Counted from the first letter of the stretch, positions 23,116 to 31,736 are shown. The stretch: DNA of 64,000 nucleotides from Nakamurella lactea DSM 19367 (GCF_000426645.1 NZ_AUFT01000006.1:1-64000); one strand, 5' to 3'. The notes: a model not told the origin generated them from the sequence alone. Program-made: numbers and translations.

Positions 23116-24900
23116 ATGTCTGCCCTCCGTCAGGCACTCGACGACCTGAAAGACAATCCAGAACAGTGGGAGGCTTACCAACAAAGAGGACACTGTGCGG
23201 TGCTTGCACCTCCGGGCAGTGGAAAGACGAAACTGCTGACGACCAAAGCAGTCTGGCTGGCAAACAACCTTCTCGGCCCAAGTCAGGGTCTCGCATGTGT
23301 GACGTTGACCAACGCGGCCGCGAACGAGCTGCGGACTCGAATCCGCGCGCTCGGTCAGCCCGTCGGCCACGCCGTCAGCGTCGGTACCGTTCACTCGTTC
23401 GTCATGTCGCACATCATCCGGCCGTTCTCTGCGCCTGCCGGACACCCCGAGTGGGCTGGCTACACGCTGGCGCCGCGCCAGGTCGCTCGAGACGCGATGA
23501 TCCATGCGATCAACCTTGCCTTCCCCGCGGGCGCCGACACCCGGTACGTCGCCTCGACCATAAGTCGTAACCGGAAGATGTGCCTGACCGACGAGGAATG
23601 GCAGACAGCAGGACCGTTCATGCGCGACGCGGCAGAAGCCTTCGAAAGGCTGCTGCGGCAGCAAAACTATATTGACTTTGACGGTGCCGTACGCGTGGCA
23701 GTTGACCTCGTCGAGCAGCACCCGTTTGTGCAGACCGTGCTGAACGCGCGATTCCCGTACCTGATGATCGACGAATACCAGGACCTTGCTCCAGGGTTGC
23801 ATCGCATCGTGTCCGCGTTGTCGATCGACGAAGGGAAGTCCACCCTGTTCGCGGTGGGTGACCCTGACCAGGCGATCTTCGGGTTCACGGGGACGCGGCC
23901 GGAACTGCTGCTCGAACTTGCAGATCGGTCCGATGTCCACCGCGTCGACCTCCGCATCAACTACCGTTGCGGAGCCGTCATTGCCCAAGCCGCCCAGCGG
24001 ATCCTCGGTACGGACGTCCAGCCACACACTATGCGCGGTGGCGGCGCGGTCACGGTGCAATACGAACCCAACGGACTGACCGCGCAGGCCGACTACATTG
24101 CTGAACGAATACGCGCGCTTTGCGCAGAGGGCGCCCAGTTGCGCGAAATAGCCGTACTGGCCCCGCAGAACGACGATTGCGCCGCAATCGTCGAGGTCTT
24201 GCGGGGACACGGGATCCCAGCTTCGTGGAACACCGGCGCCTACGACTCAAGTCCGCTGACGATCGTGATAGAAGCATTTGCCGCCTGGGCTGCGTGTGGC
24301 CGCGAGGACTGCGGCCACCACCTCGGGGACCTCCTCGACCAGTGGCAGCACCTTGGCGACTGGGACGCGTTCCGAGCGGCCACCGATGGCATCGTTGACC
24401 TTCTCCTTCACACCACGACGGGCTCGAACGCTGCCGTCTTCGTCGAAGCCATCGCCACCGCGATCGATGCCTCCGCCCTTTCGTCGACCCTACGAGATGA
24501 CGACGCCGCCGCATTCACTCGAATGCGGGCGGCACTGGCGGACGGCGGCGCCATGGCCGGGTACACGGTCGAACAGCTCGGCCGGCTTCGCCTCAGGGAC
24601 GGACGCGTCGAGGTGTCGTCGATGACCAGCAGCAAGGGGCTCGAGTTTGACCATGTGTTCATAGCGGCCGTCGAGCAGGGCAGATTGCCCTACTACTCGT
24701 CGGGATACCAGACCGTCGCCTGGCTCGAAGACCGACGGAAATTCTACGTGTCCTTCACTAGAGCCCGCGAGTCGGTCGCCGTTGTTTACTCGGGTTGGTA
24801 CCTCGCCCCCTTCGGCGTCAAGCGCGACGGGCCGAGCGTCTTCCTCTTTGAGTCTGGCCTGTTGGCGCGTCCCGGCAGGCAAACCCCGCCTGACTGCTGA
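23116..24900 (+). CDS. gajB: Gabija helicase GajB (UvrD-like)
   Basis: A 594-residue superfamily 1A helicase starting at ATG 23116, three bases after gajA, with an SD (AGGAG) overlapping the gajA stop. Walker A is APPGSGKT at 31-38; the NAAANELR motif Ia, the YLMIDEYQDL Walker B near 217, GDPDQAIFGF near 250, and the C-terminal YVSFTRARE motif near 545 are all present. GajB senses DNA ends and works with GajA in phage defence. It lacks the accessory nuclease domain of AddAB-type helicases. The gene pair forms a tight operon. Confidence 0.88.
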   Translation: MSALRQALDDLKDNPEQWEAYQQRGHCAVLAPPGSGKTKLLTTKAVWLANNLLGPSQGLACVTLTNAAANELRTRIRALGQPVGHAVSVGTVHSFVMSHIIRPFSAPAGHPEWAGYTLAPRQVARDAMIHAINLAFPAGADTRYVASTISRNRKMCLTDEEWQTAGPFMRDAAEAFERLLRQQNYIDFDGAVRVAVDLVEQHPFVQTVLNARFPYLMIDEYQDLAPGLHRIVSALSIDEGKSTLFAVGDPDQAIFGFTGTRPELLLELADRSDVHRVDLRINYRCGAVIAQAAQRILGTDVQPHTMRGGGAVTVQYEPNGLTAQADYIAERIRALCAEGAQLREIAVLAPQNDDCAAIVEVLRGHGIPASWNTGAYDSSPLTIVIEAFAAWAACGREDCGHHLGDLLDQWQHLGDWDAFRAATDGIVDLLLHTTTGSNAAVFVEAIATAIDASALSSTLRDDDAAAFTRMRAALADGGAMAGYTVEQLGRLRLRDGRVEVSSMTSSKGLEFDHVFIAAVEQGRLPYYSSGYQTVAWLEDRRKFYVSFTRARESVAVVYSGWYLAPFGVKRDGPSVFLFESGLLARPGRQTPPDC

Positions 24901-25633
24901 CGTTTCACTGCCTACGCGTTCGTACCGTCTTCGAAATGTCGTCCTGGACCGGCGTCACCATCGACGGGTGCAACGGACTGTCGGACTGGCTCCTTGCGAC
25001 CAACCGCAGCCAGACGTTGAGACACCGCCATAGATCGAGTGCCCGAACACCGGTTGGGAGTGCTGTCTGCCGACCGTGCCCCGAGCTAGTTCCCGTCGCC
25101 ATCCGGGGTCTTTCACCCCGATCATCCGGTGCCGCTGGCCGCGCCCAGTCGCACCCAGGCGGTAGTGCCAAATCTGTGTAGGTCTACGGCGCATCGCGCC
25201 GCGGGAGCGCCGGAGCGCAGCGACAGAGCGACCGAGCGAGGACCGCAGGACGAGCGGGAAGTATCGGCCGAGCGGCAGCGAGGCAGGGAAGACCGCTGGC
25301 GACTTCGGTCGACAGCGGCATCGAGACGGCTGGGGAACGGTAGCGACGCCGGACGATATCGGGTCAGCGACCGCTGGAAATGGCGAAGACCGCGGCGACA
25401 ACGTCGGCGGACTTCACGCGGGTCGCCATGCACCCGCCGCCGTGAGCGGCCATCGAAGACAGACGGGGCTGCCAAGCCGGCCGTGCCCAGACCCCCACCC
25501 CCGACACGCCCGGCCGCCGCCACCACCGTGGCGAGGCGGTGGCCTTGGCTTTGGCGGTAACTCCACTGGCCGGCCGCCACCACAGTGGCGATGGCGCCAG
25601 AGCCGTGGCGCGCCAGCAACATCGGGAGGACAC
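24901..25633. other. Gene-free region with purine-biased and dyad repeats
   Basis: After gajB the region to about 25190 shows nothing recognisable. From about 25190 to 25310 the plus strand is strongly purine-rich with many GAGCG/AGCGA repeats. From 25517 two copies of an 18-base dyad appear. Open frames exist on both strands but are Arg-rich shadows. The region could hold a replication origin or operators for the DUF2637 gene; I cannot demonstrate either. Confidence 0.4.
25517..25591. repeat. Two direct copies of a CGCCAC-N4-GTGGCG dyad
   Basis: CCGCCACCACCGTGGCGA at 25517-25534 and CCGCCACCACAGTGGCGA at 25574-25591 differ at one base and are each internally palindromic (CGCCAC/GTGGCG). Start-to-start distance is 57 bases. 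The second copy ends 42 bases before the DUF2637 gene, a fitting place for a regulator (KorA-like) of the transfer genes. Confidence 0.55.
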
Positions 25634-26824
25634 GTGGCGACAATCGCAGTGGCGAACGTTCAGGAACGTGGCGAGGCGCAGCTCGATCCGGATGGCCGGG
25701 CCGTGCGGTTCCTGATGCCGTTGGCGATCCTGGCGGTGGCGACCGGAGCGTTCTTGCTGTCGTTCGCCGCGCTGCGCCAGGTCGCCGCGGCCGCCAACGT
25801 GCCGTCCGGGTTGACCTGGATCTGGCCGGTCATCATCGACGCCGGCGTCATCGTCAACGTGGCCGCTGCCCTGGTTCTTCGGGCCCGTGGACAGACCGCC
25901 ACGTACCCGTGGGCGTCGATGGGGATCGGGGTGGCCATGTCCGTCGTCGGCAACGCCATCCATGCCACCGGATCCGCCGACGGCACTATCCACCTACCCG
26001 CAGCGGTCGCCATGGTCTGCGCCGCGGTCCCGCCGTTGGTCCTGATGCAGGCCACGCACCTCGGCGCGCTGATCCTCGTGCGACAGCCACCCACCACGCC
26101 CCGACCGGCCGTGGCCGCACCGCCGACAGATCGGCCCGCGCGGCCCGTTGTCATCGCCAACTCGCCCCTCGGCGAGGCAGATGCCGAAGGCGACGACAGA
26201 TCCGGAGATGACGCTAAGGCTCGACCGTCGCCATCCATCGTTGCCAAGCCACAGGTCGCGGAGACGATGACAGCGCCGGCGGTTGGTTCGCCTGTGTCTG
26301 GCGAACAGGCCAGCGGTCCGACGTCGGCGCCGCGCCAGGTTGAGGAACCGCGACGGTTGCACGTTGCTGGCGCACCCGACTCGGCCGAGGAACTCGCTGT
26401 TCAGCTGCTCGCCCGGCACCGCGAGGGCGCGAAGGTCACCGGCCAGACCGTGGCAGAGCTGCTTGGTGTATCGGCTCGCACGGGCTCTCGACGGCTGAAG
26501 GAGCTCACTGACCGCTGGCCCGACCTACTGGTCGCAGGCGAGTTGGACCGGTCGGCTCCGAAACCGCCTCGACAGCCGACGTTTCGCATCAGCCGGCGGA
26601 ACGACGTACATCCGCGTCGTGACGGGCGAGACGTGGCCCAACAGGTCCTGCACGGTGAACACGTCCCGGTCTACCGCGTAGGCGCGGGAGGCAAATCGGT
26701 GCCGCAACGAGTGCATGGTCCAGTGATCCGGCAGATACCGCGTGCACAGCTTGCCCACCCATCGCGGCGACAGGTGCCCGGCCTCGTTGCCCGGGAACAG
26801 GAAGCCGGGCTCGTGGCTTCGTAG
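25634..26824 (+). CDS. DUF2637 membrane protein (Spd/transfer-type)
   Basis: A 396-residue frame starting at GTG 25634-25636 with SD GGGAGGA. Residues 25-155 form four transmembrane segments (MPLAILAVATGAFLLSFAAL; WIWPVIIDAGVIVNVAAALV; a helix around MGIGVAMSVVGNAIHATG; AAVAMVCAAVPPLVLMQATH) typical of DUF2637 proteins from actinobacterial plasmids. A Pro/Ala-rich linker leads to a winged-helix-like segment (KVTGQTVAELLGVSARTGSRRLKEL). The last 100 codons are antisense to the integrase and look like readthrough of a lost stop. The N-terminal part is solid; the C-terminal end is doubtful. Confidence 0.75.
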   Translation: MATIAVANVQERGEAQLDPDGRAVRFLMPLAILAVATGAFLLSFAALRQVAAAANVPSGLTWIWPVIIDAGVIVNVAAALVLRARGQTATYPWASMGIGVAMSVVGNAIHATGSADGTIHLPAAVAMVCAAVPPLVLMQATHLGALILVRQPPTTPRPAVAAPPTDRPARPVVIANSPLGEADAEGDDRSGDDAKARPSPSIVAKPQVAETMTAPAVGSPVSGEQASGPTSAPRQVEEPRRLHVAGAPDSAEELAVQLLARHREGAKVTGQTVAELLGVSARTGSRRLKELTDRWPDLLVAGELDRSAPKPPRQPTFRISRRNDVHPRRDGRDVAQQVLHGEHVPVYRVGAGGKSVPQRVHGPVIRQIPRAQLAHPSRRQVPGLVAREQEAGLVAS

Positions 26825-27418
26825 CTCCGCGGCGAGCGACGCGGGCAGCGGGACCACCCGATCGCGGTCGCCCTTGCCGTGAACCACCAATGACCAGCCG
26901 TAGAGGTCCTCAATCAGGTCGTCAGATTGGATGACCGCGACTTCCGCTCGGCGCAACCCGGCCTCTGCTGCCAGCCTCAGCATCAGCGCGACCCGGGGAG
27001 GTGCGTCTGCCAACGCGGCCTCGTAGACGGAGTTCGGGGTTGGCCGAGGCGATGGTGTCGCCGGCCGCACGGCCGGGAGATCCGCGGCCGGCGATGCTTC
27101 CAGGCCGCCGGTCGAGACGGCCCACTTGTAGAACGTCCGCAGAGTCGATCGATACGACCGACGCGTTTCACGAGCCCAGGTGTGACCGGCCGTCCACTCG
27201 ACCAGCTCGCTGGTGGTCAGCGACCAAGGCGACCGGTCAGGAAACGCCGCGGCCAGCCGCCGTAGGTGGTACGTACGGGTATTGATCGTCGTCTCCGGGC
27301 GCGCCGAGGCGCGCAGCCACAGAGTCCACCCCTCAATTGCCCCCGCCCAGTCAGTGGGCACCGATTCCCCGACCACAAAGTCGATCTTGGTCTGATCCGG
27401 CGTTGTCCGTCGCCTCAT
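26525..27418 (-). CDS. int: Tyrosine recombinase/integrase
   Basis: A 297-residue site-specific recombinase starting at ATG 27416-27418 (a GTG two codons upstream is possible). The catalytic set is present: Arg156 in AGLRRAE, Lys182/Arg185 region, His236-x-x-Arg239 in HSLRHRF, His262 in LLGHVS, and the nucleophile Tyr271 in TTRMYV. The N-terminal SAM-like core-binding domain spans residues 20-105. It lies about 180 bases from the tRNA-Arg-derived att site and should drive element integration and excision. A mutated copy of its 5' end recurs at 29187-29258, also starting with K/R-R-R-T-T-P-D. Confidence 0.9.
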   Translation of the reverse strand: MRRRTTPDQTKIDFVVGESVPTDWAGAIEGWTLWLRASARPETTINTRTYHLRRLAAAFPDRSPWSLTTSELVEWTAGHTWARETRRSYRSTLRTFYKWAVSTGGLEASPAADLPAVRPATPSPRPTPNSVYEAALADAPPRVALMLRLAAEAGLRRAEVAVIQSDDLIEDLYGWSLVVHGKGDRDRVVPLPASLAAELRSHEPGFLFPGNEAGHLSPRWVGKLCTRYLPDHWTMHSLRHRFASRAYAVDRDVFTVQDLLGHVSPVTTRMYVVPPADAKRRLSRRFRSRPVQLACDQ

Positions 27419-27654
27419 ATCCACTACAGGTGGAAGAACCGAGCCAATGTGGACAACTACGGGCCAACAACTCTTGTGTGGTATCAGCAGGCGCCCGCCG
27501 GAGCATCGTCAACTGGCCCTGCGGCGGAACGGCAGAATCACCGCGTCCCAGGCCCTTTCGTCATCCGATGGCGTGGCCGACCGCGTCAGCCGCGTGCGGG
27601 AGGCTCCAAACCAGAAGGTTGGGGGTTCGAATCCCTCCGGGCGCACCACGTTTT
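27355..27654. repeat. int 5' end plus att, intact copy of a 300-bp repeat
   Basis: This stretch (integrase 5' end, intergenic bases and att) recurs in mutated form at 29195-29490. Long shared blocks include GTCGATCTTGGTC, CGTTGTCCGTCGC, ACTACGGGCCAACAACT and GGCGGAACGGCAGAATCAC. It is the junction-proximal half of a tandem integration scar. Confidence 0.8.
27602..27648 (+). other. Attachment site: 3' end of a tRNA-Arg gene
   Basis: GGCTCCAAACCAGAAGG followed by TTGGGGGTTCGAATCCCTCC and GGGCGCACCA is the anticodon-loop-to-CCA part of an actinobacterial tRNA-Arg. No 5' half matching the acceptor (TGCGCCC) precedes it, so this is attR, not a gene. The complete tRNA must sit at the left end of the element, outside the window. 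Confidence 0.8.
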
Positions 27655-27929
27655 CCCAGGTCAGAGCCAACTAGCGCGCTGGCCTGGATCTGTATCCCGG
27701 CCCCGAGTCCCGAAGATTTCTCACGGAGCTCCGTCACTGGCAGCTGTAGACGTACCCACTGGTGGTCCCGGGACGTGGGTCGCCAAGTGGACCCCACAGC
27801 ATCTCGTGACGCATCCAGCCAACGCACGCCCACGTCGCTCTCCCATGAGATCCGGTCCGTGACAGAACGTGCTGCCTGCCGACGGCCGTGCCGTGGTTTC
27901 TCCAGCGGACGGTGAGTAAGAATGTCGTC

Positions 27930-29030
27930 ATGTCCGTCGATGGCGATCTTGGACCCGTCTGTGCCGGGCCGACCCCTTGGCAGGCATGGCAAGAACTGCT
28001 TTCACTGCCGGAGGGAACCGTTCTCGACGACGATCGTCCAGTGTCTCTGGTCTCGATCGTGCGACGCAGCGGTGATTCGCAGTTCGTCGATGAAGGTCGG
28101 CAGCTGCTCTCGGACGCGCTGCCCGTCCGTCGGCAATGGGCGGCACGGGTGTTGGGGCAGTTCGGCTTCCAGCAGGGGCGGCCGTTCGGCGGCCGCATCG
28201 CGCCGGCCCTCGCTGCGGCTGCCCGCCGGGAGACGGACAACACCACCCGCGCCGAGATCGTGGGCGCACTGGGGTCTGCCGAGGACGCGTCCTGGGTGCC
28301 CGAGCTCCTGCACCATGCTGCCGATCCACATCCGCTGGTGCGTATCGCGGTCGCCGCTTCATTGCCACTGATCTTCATCGGCGAGCCGCTCAACGAGGAC
28401 GCGGTCCGCACGCTGATCACCTTGAGCTCCGATGTCGAGTCCGAAGTACGCGACTGGGCGACGATGTCGCTCGGGACACAGAGTGATCTGGACACCCCCG
28501 AGATCCGCGAAGCATTGGCAGCCCGACTCGGTGATGCGGGCGGTGATACCGCATTCGAAGCCTGCCTCGGATTGGCGCGGCGCGGCGACGCCCGCGCGCT
28601 GGAGCGGCTCAAGGAGCGACTCGCAGACCCGAAAGCCCCGGTATTCCTTCTGGATCTGGAGGCCGCGGTCGCGCTGGCCGATCCCGCGCTGACGCCACTG
28701 CTGGAGCGGCTGGACGACGAATGGTCGGGCGAGGACGATCCCCACACCGAGTTGCTCCGCATGGCTCTCGCCCGGTCGGCTCCGGATGCCGCGTCGAGGG
28801 CGGCCGATCTGGAGGAGACGACGATGGCTGTGGTCGAACGCCGACTGGCCGGTAGCGGTTGGCGGGTCGATCTTGTCGGTAAGTACCCGCGCTCCCAGAT
28901 CAGATACACGGGCCTGGACGGCGAGTCATTCACCCACGACATCTGGCACGATCTCGCACCCGACGGGTTCAACCCTGAGCAGCAGACAGCGCAGTGGACG
29001 TTTCAGATCCCCGGGGGAATGGATCGGTGA
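27930..29030 (+). CDS. HEAT-repeat-like protein between two att sites
   Basis: A 366-residue soluble protein starting at ATG 27930 (GTG 27912 possible). Repeating two-helix units with the pattern L-A-D-x-x-P-x-V-R/RDWATMSLG (for instance HHAADPHPLVRIAVAASLPL, SSDVESEVRDWATMSLGTQS, ALAARLGDAGGDTAFEACLG) indicate a HEAT or PBS-lyase-like scaffold. The final 70 residues (YPRSQIRYTGLDGESFTHDIW) form a distinct domain. It lies between the intact and the decayed att copies, so it is cargo of an eroded element or captured chromosomal sequence. Confidence 0.7.
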   Translation: MSVDGDLGPVCAGPTPWQAWQELLSLPEGTVLDDDRPVSLVSIVRRSGDSQFVDEGRQLLSDALPVRRQWAARVLGQFGFQQGRPFGGRIAPALAAAARRETDNTTRAEIVGALGSAEDASWVPELLHHAADPHPLVRIAVAASLPLIFIGEPLNEDAVRTLITLSSDVESEVRDWATMSLGTQSDLDTPEIREALAARLGDAGGDTAFEACLGLARRGDARALERLKERLADPKAPVFLLDLEAAVALADPALTPLLERLDDEWSGEDDPHTELLRMALARSAPDAASRAADLEETTMAVVERRLAGSGWRVDLVGKYPRSQIRYTGLDGESFTHDIWHDLAPDGFNPEQQTAQWTFQIPGGMDR

Positions 29031-29186
29031 ACCGACGCCAGCACCTACCCGGTTTGAGACGCGCAGCAGGCGAGACGCACAACAACGAGCCCCACGGTGT
29101 GAGTAACGGAAGTGAAGGTGTCTCGGTTGCCGTGTCCGCTTTACGTTGCAACGCAACCTCCGGGACAATGCTGACACGGGCACCGT

Positions 29187-29258
29187 TGCATCAGCTGGCA
29201 CCGAGTCCCCGACCACGAAGTCGATCTTGGTCGCATCTGGCGTTGTCCGTCGCTTCAT
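29187..29258 (-). pseudogene. Remnant of a second integrase gene (5' end)
   Basis: Starts MKRRTTPDATKIDFVVGDSV, against MRRRTTPDQTKIDFVVGESV in the intact integrase at 26525-27418. Similarity ends after about 24 codons, so the rest of the gene has been lost. It lies in the same orientation and at nearly the same distance from its own att remnant as in the intact copy. Confidence 0.75.
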
Positions 29259-29490
29259 ATCCGCTACGTACGGAAGAACCGAGCCAAAGTGGACAACTAC
29301 GGGCCAACAACTTCTGTGTGGTATCCGCCGGCGGCCGCCCGATCATCGTCAACTCGCCCGCCGGCGGAACGGCAGAATCACTGCGTCCCAGGTCTTTTCA
29401 TTGTCCGAGGACGAGGCTGTCGTCCCGGTCCCCATACGGGAAGCTCCAAACCAGACGCTGTGGTTTCGATTGCCTCCGGGCGCACTCTGG
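29195..29490. repeat. int 5' end plus att, decayed copy
   Basis: Mutated duplicate of 27355-27654, with scattered substitutions throughout. The T-arm of the att portion (GTGGTTTCGATTGCCTCC) no longer pairs properly and the terminal CCA is lost (GCGCACTCT). Confidence 0.75.
29441..29485 (+). other. Decayed attachment site (old attR)
   Basis: AAGCTCCAAACCAGACGC, TGTGGTTTCGATTGCC and TCCGGGCGCAC correspond to the att core at 27602-27648 with several mutations. It marks the distal end of the older integration and the probable border with the chromosome. Confidence 0.7.
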
Positions 29491-29507
29491 TTGAGACAGA
29501 CGAACGA

Positions 29508-29540
29508 GCCCCGCCCGTTGAGCGCCGGCGGGGCTTCTTC
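29508..29540 (+). terminator. Rho-independent-type terminator, probably of the original tRNA-Arg
   Basis: GCCCCGCC (29508-29515) and GGCGGGGC (29527-29534) form an 8-bp stem followed by TTCTTC. It lies 22 bases after the decayed tRNA 3' end, the place where the native tRNA-Arg terminator would be. Confidence 0.6.
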
Positions 29541-29706
29541 GTCCCCGCGGTCGAGGCGCTGTTCTCAGCCGCCATGGTAGCCACCCCTGTCGTAGCGGCC
29601 CCCGTGCGCCGCCGCGCCGGGTACTGGAGCGGCAACCCACCGAGGTGGCGGAAGTGCTACCTTCCGTCAAAGAGACGCCCCCCGCTCAGCGAACGAGGAG
29701 TGCCCC

Positions 29707-30099
29707 GTGGTCCAGGATCCGACAGATCGGCACGACCGAAGGGACCGCAGCGACGGGCCACCGGACCACCCGAGCGAGCTGCCCGTGGAGATGCTCCAGG
29801 AGATCGTCGGGTCGTTCCACTTGGAGCGCGCCAGCCGCATCACTGCCAAAGCGCTGGACGAGGACTCCCTGCCGGCCGGGCTGCAGCAGGCGCTGACCGA
29901 CTATCGCGCCGAACACCCACGCCGGACCCTCAAGCCGCTCACCCTGCGCACGGTGGTGGACGGCGAACCCACAGTGGAGCGCGGCGCCGAAAAGCTGCCC
30001 CGGGACGAGGGACTGGTGACGTTCTCGGTGACCACGTCGGTCTTCAGCTCGGTCGAGACGCAGGTCGTCGGCCACGTGCTGTTCTGCCAGCGCAGCTGA
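29707..30099 (+). CDS. Hypothetical 130-residue protein
   Basis: Starts at GTG 29707 with SD GAGGAG. Residues 1-25 are Asp/Arg-rich and probably disordered. The remainder (ELPVEMLQEIVGSFHLERAS, ALDEDSLPAGLQQALTDYRA, EGLVTFSVTTSVFSSVETQV) suggests a small alpha-beta protein. No family is recognised. Its stop is one base before the next ATG, so it is co-transcribed with the alpha/beta hydrolase. Confidence 0.65.
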   Translation: MVQDPTDRHDRRDRSDGPPDHPSELPVEMLQEIVGSFHLERASRITAKALDEDSLPAGLQQALTDYRAEHPRRTLKPLTLRTVVDGEPTVERGAEKLPRDEGLVTFSVTTSVFSSVETQVVGHVLFCQRS

Positions 30100-30100
30100 G

Positions 30101-31570
30101 ATGGCCGCCGACGAGTTGCGCTTCAGCTGGCCGGACGGCGCGGGAACTGCTACGTCGACCGCACAAATCACTCCGGACGACTCCGGCAACAGCCTGCCGG
30201 TCGTGGTCCTGTTGCACGGCAACAACGGCGACATCAACGATATGCGCGACCCGGGGGCGACCAGCTCGCCCTACAACTACCGCAGGATCGCGGAAGAGAC
30301 ACCGCGCGACCACGGCTGGCACTGGTATCCGAATCTCGGTGGGATCTGGGGCTTCTCGACCGGGCAGCTGATGCCGGTCAAGGGCTGGGAGCCCTCCCTG
30401 GTCGACGCGGGCTATCCGACCGTCAATTACAGCCAGGTCGACCACCGCGACCGCCTTACCCGACCCGCCGCCGAGCTGCGCGCCCTGTTGACCGCGCTGG
30501 ACGCCCACCCGATGTCGCAGGACCGGGACGTCGTGATCGTGGCGCACAGCCGTGGCGGGGTGCTGGCACGTTTGGTGCTGGTGGACCTTCAACGAGACGC
30601 AGACGCCGGATCAGTAGAGGCCGCAAGGGTTTTGAGCCGCGTCACGAAGCTGGTGACCCTGCATACGCCCAATGCCGGCAGCGGACTGGCCAACATGGCC
30701 ATCGAGACCTCCCGTCGGCTGATGGAGAGCGACGCGCGCACTGCCGGGTCCTGGTTGTTCAATGCCATCAACCCGGTCTACTGGTTCCTGATCGGGCGGC
30801 ACATCGATGCGCTGATCGACATGATCCGGGCGGAGACCGATGCCCCCGCCTACGAGGACTTCCGGATCGGCTCGCCGACCCTGGCCGCGCTGGCCGCCGC
30901 GGAACCGGTGCCGGGGATCGAGTATTACTCCTTCGGCGGCACGACGCCGTTCCTCTCGTGGCTCGGGGTCTGGCAGCTGTCCCCCCTGGCCGCGGTGCCG
31001 CAAGGGCATACCCCGCCGTTCCACTGGGAGTCCAAGTACCGCAACCTGACTCGCATCCCGCCGGAGATGGGGGGCCTGCCGCCCGAGCTGACTTACGGGG
31101 AGGGAGATGTCCTGGTCTCGGCGGCCAGGGCACATCTGCCGTTCTCGGTGCGCACCGACAACTCGCTCAACCACGCCCAGGTCCTGTGGGACCCGACGGT
31201 CAAGCTGCAGGTGATGTCGTTCCTGACGACCGGGAAGCGGCTGGCGCCGGTGCCGATCCTCACGGACTCTTACCCGCGGGACCACTACATCACCTCCATC
31301 CGGCCCGATACCGCGGCGGACCCGGACTCCACCATCGACGCGTACTGCGGCGTCCGCACGGACGGCCAACCCTGGGAGGTGAACGCCGCGCGAGCACTCA
31401 CCCTGATGCGGCACGGCCACCGCTTCTACGCCCGAAACCTCAACGGGGAGACCAGTAGTGTCGTGGCGGTCACCCTGCGAGCGTCCGGGCGGGTCTACCT
31501 GCGCACTGCCCCATACGGTCGCGCCACCCTCAACGCCCTCCCGCACACCAGCCCCATCCCCGAGGGGTGA
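30101..31570 (+). CDS. Alpha/beta-hydrolase, lipase/PGAP1-like
   Basis: A 489-residue hydrolase. The strand-5 nucleophile elbow VAHSRGGVLAR (GHSxG-like, with Ala for the first Gly) lies near residue 147; the oxyanion loop PVVVLLHGNNGDIND is near 35. The catalytic His is likely in SLNHAQVLWD near 360, next to GEGDVLVS supplying the acid. TLHTPNAGSG after the elbow is typical of triacylglycerol-lipase or PGAP1-like enzymes. No signal peptide is seen, so it is cytoplasmic unless exported otherwise. The substrate is unknown. It forms an operon with the preceding gene. Confidence 0.75.
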   Translation: MAADELRFSWPDGAGTATSTAQITPDDSGNSLPVVVLLHGNNGDINDMRDPGATSSPYNYRRIAEETPRDHGWHWYPNLGGIWGFSTGQLMPVKGWEPSLVDAGYPTVNYSQVDHRDRLTRPAAELRALLTALDAHPMSQDRDVVIVAHSRGGVLARLVLVDLQRDADAGSVEAARVLSRVTKLVTLHTPNAGSGLANMAIETSRRLMESDARTAGSWLFNAINPVYWFLIGRHIDALIDMIRAETDAPAYEDFRIGSPTLAALAAAEPVPGIEYYSFGGTTPFLSWLGVWQLSPLAAVPQGHTPPFHWESKYRNLTRIPPEMGGLPPELTYGEGDVLVSAARAHLPFSVRTDNSLNHAQVLWDPTVKLQVMSFLTTGKRLAPVPILTDSYPRDHYITSIRPDTAADPDSTIDAYCGVRTDGQPWEVNAARALTLMRHGHRFYARNLNGETSSVVAVTLRASGRVYLRTAPYGRATLNALPHTSPIPEG

Positions 31571-31736
31571 CGCGAGGCGACTGGCCGGGGCGGCTCGCCG
31601 AGCGAGCCAGCTCGTGGCCCGCGCGGTACGAGTTGCCGCCCCGGGACGGATGAACAGTCGGCCAAATGGAACCGCGACCACCCGGTAGTACGTTCGTCCT
31701 TGCGACAAAGAACACTTGAAACTGGAGGGTGCCACT

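Larger units (their letters stand above)
1..27648. mobile_element. Integrated conjugative element (left end outside window)
   Basis: The segment carries a MobF relaxase, a tyrosine integrase next to a tRNA-Arg 3'-end attachment site, a DUF2637 membrane protein, an SSB-like protein, a methylase-helicase, a tRNA array and a Gabija defence system. This set is typical of actinobacterial conjugative elements or integrated plasmids. The right boundary is the att site at 27602-27648. Only the 3' end of the tRNA is present there, so the complete tRNA gene and the left boundary should lie before position 1. Boundary and content are seen in the sequence; mobility is inferred. Confidence 0.8.

Noticed and set aside
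24950-25630. Arg-rich open frames after gajB
   Set aside because: Composition reflects skewed GAGCG repeats; there is no SD, no hydrophobic core pattern and frames overlap on both strands.
27570-27648. A complete tRNA gene at the right element border
   Set aside because: Only the anticodon-loop-to-CCA half matches tRNA-Arg; the 5' half does not pair, so it is an att site.
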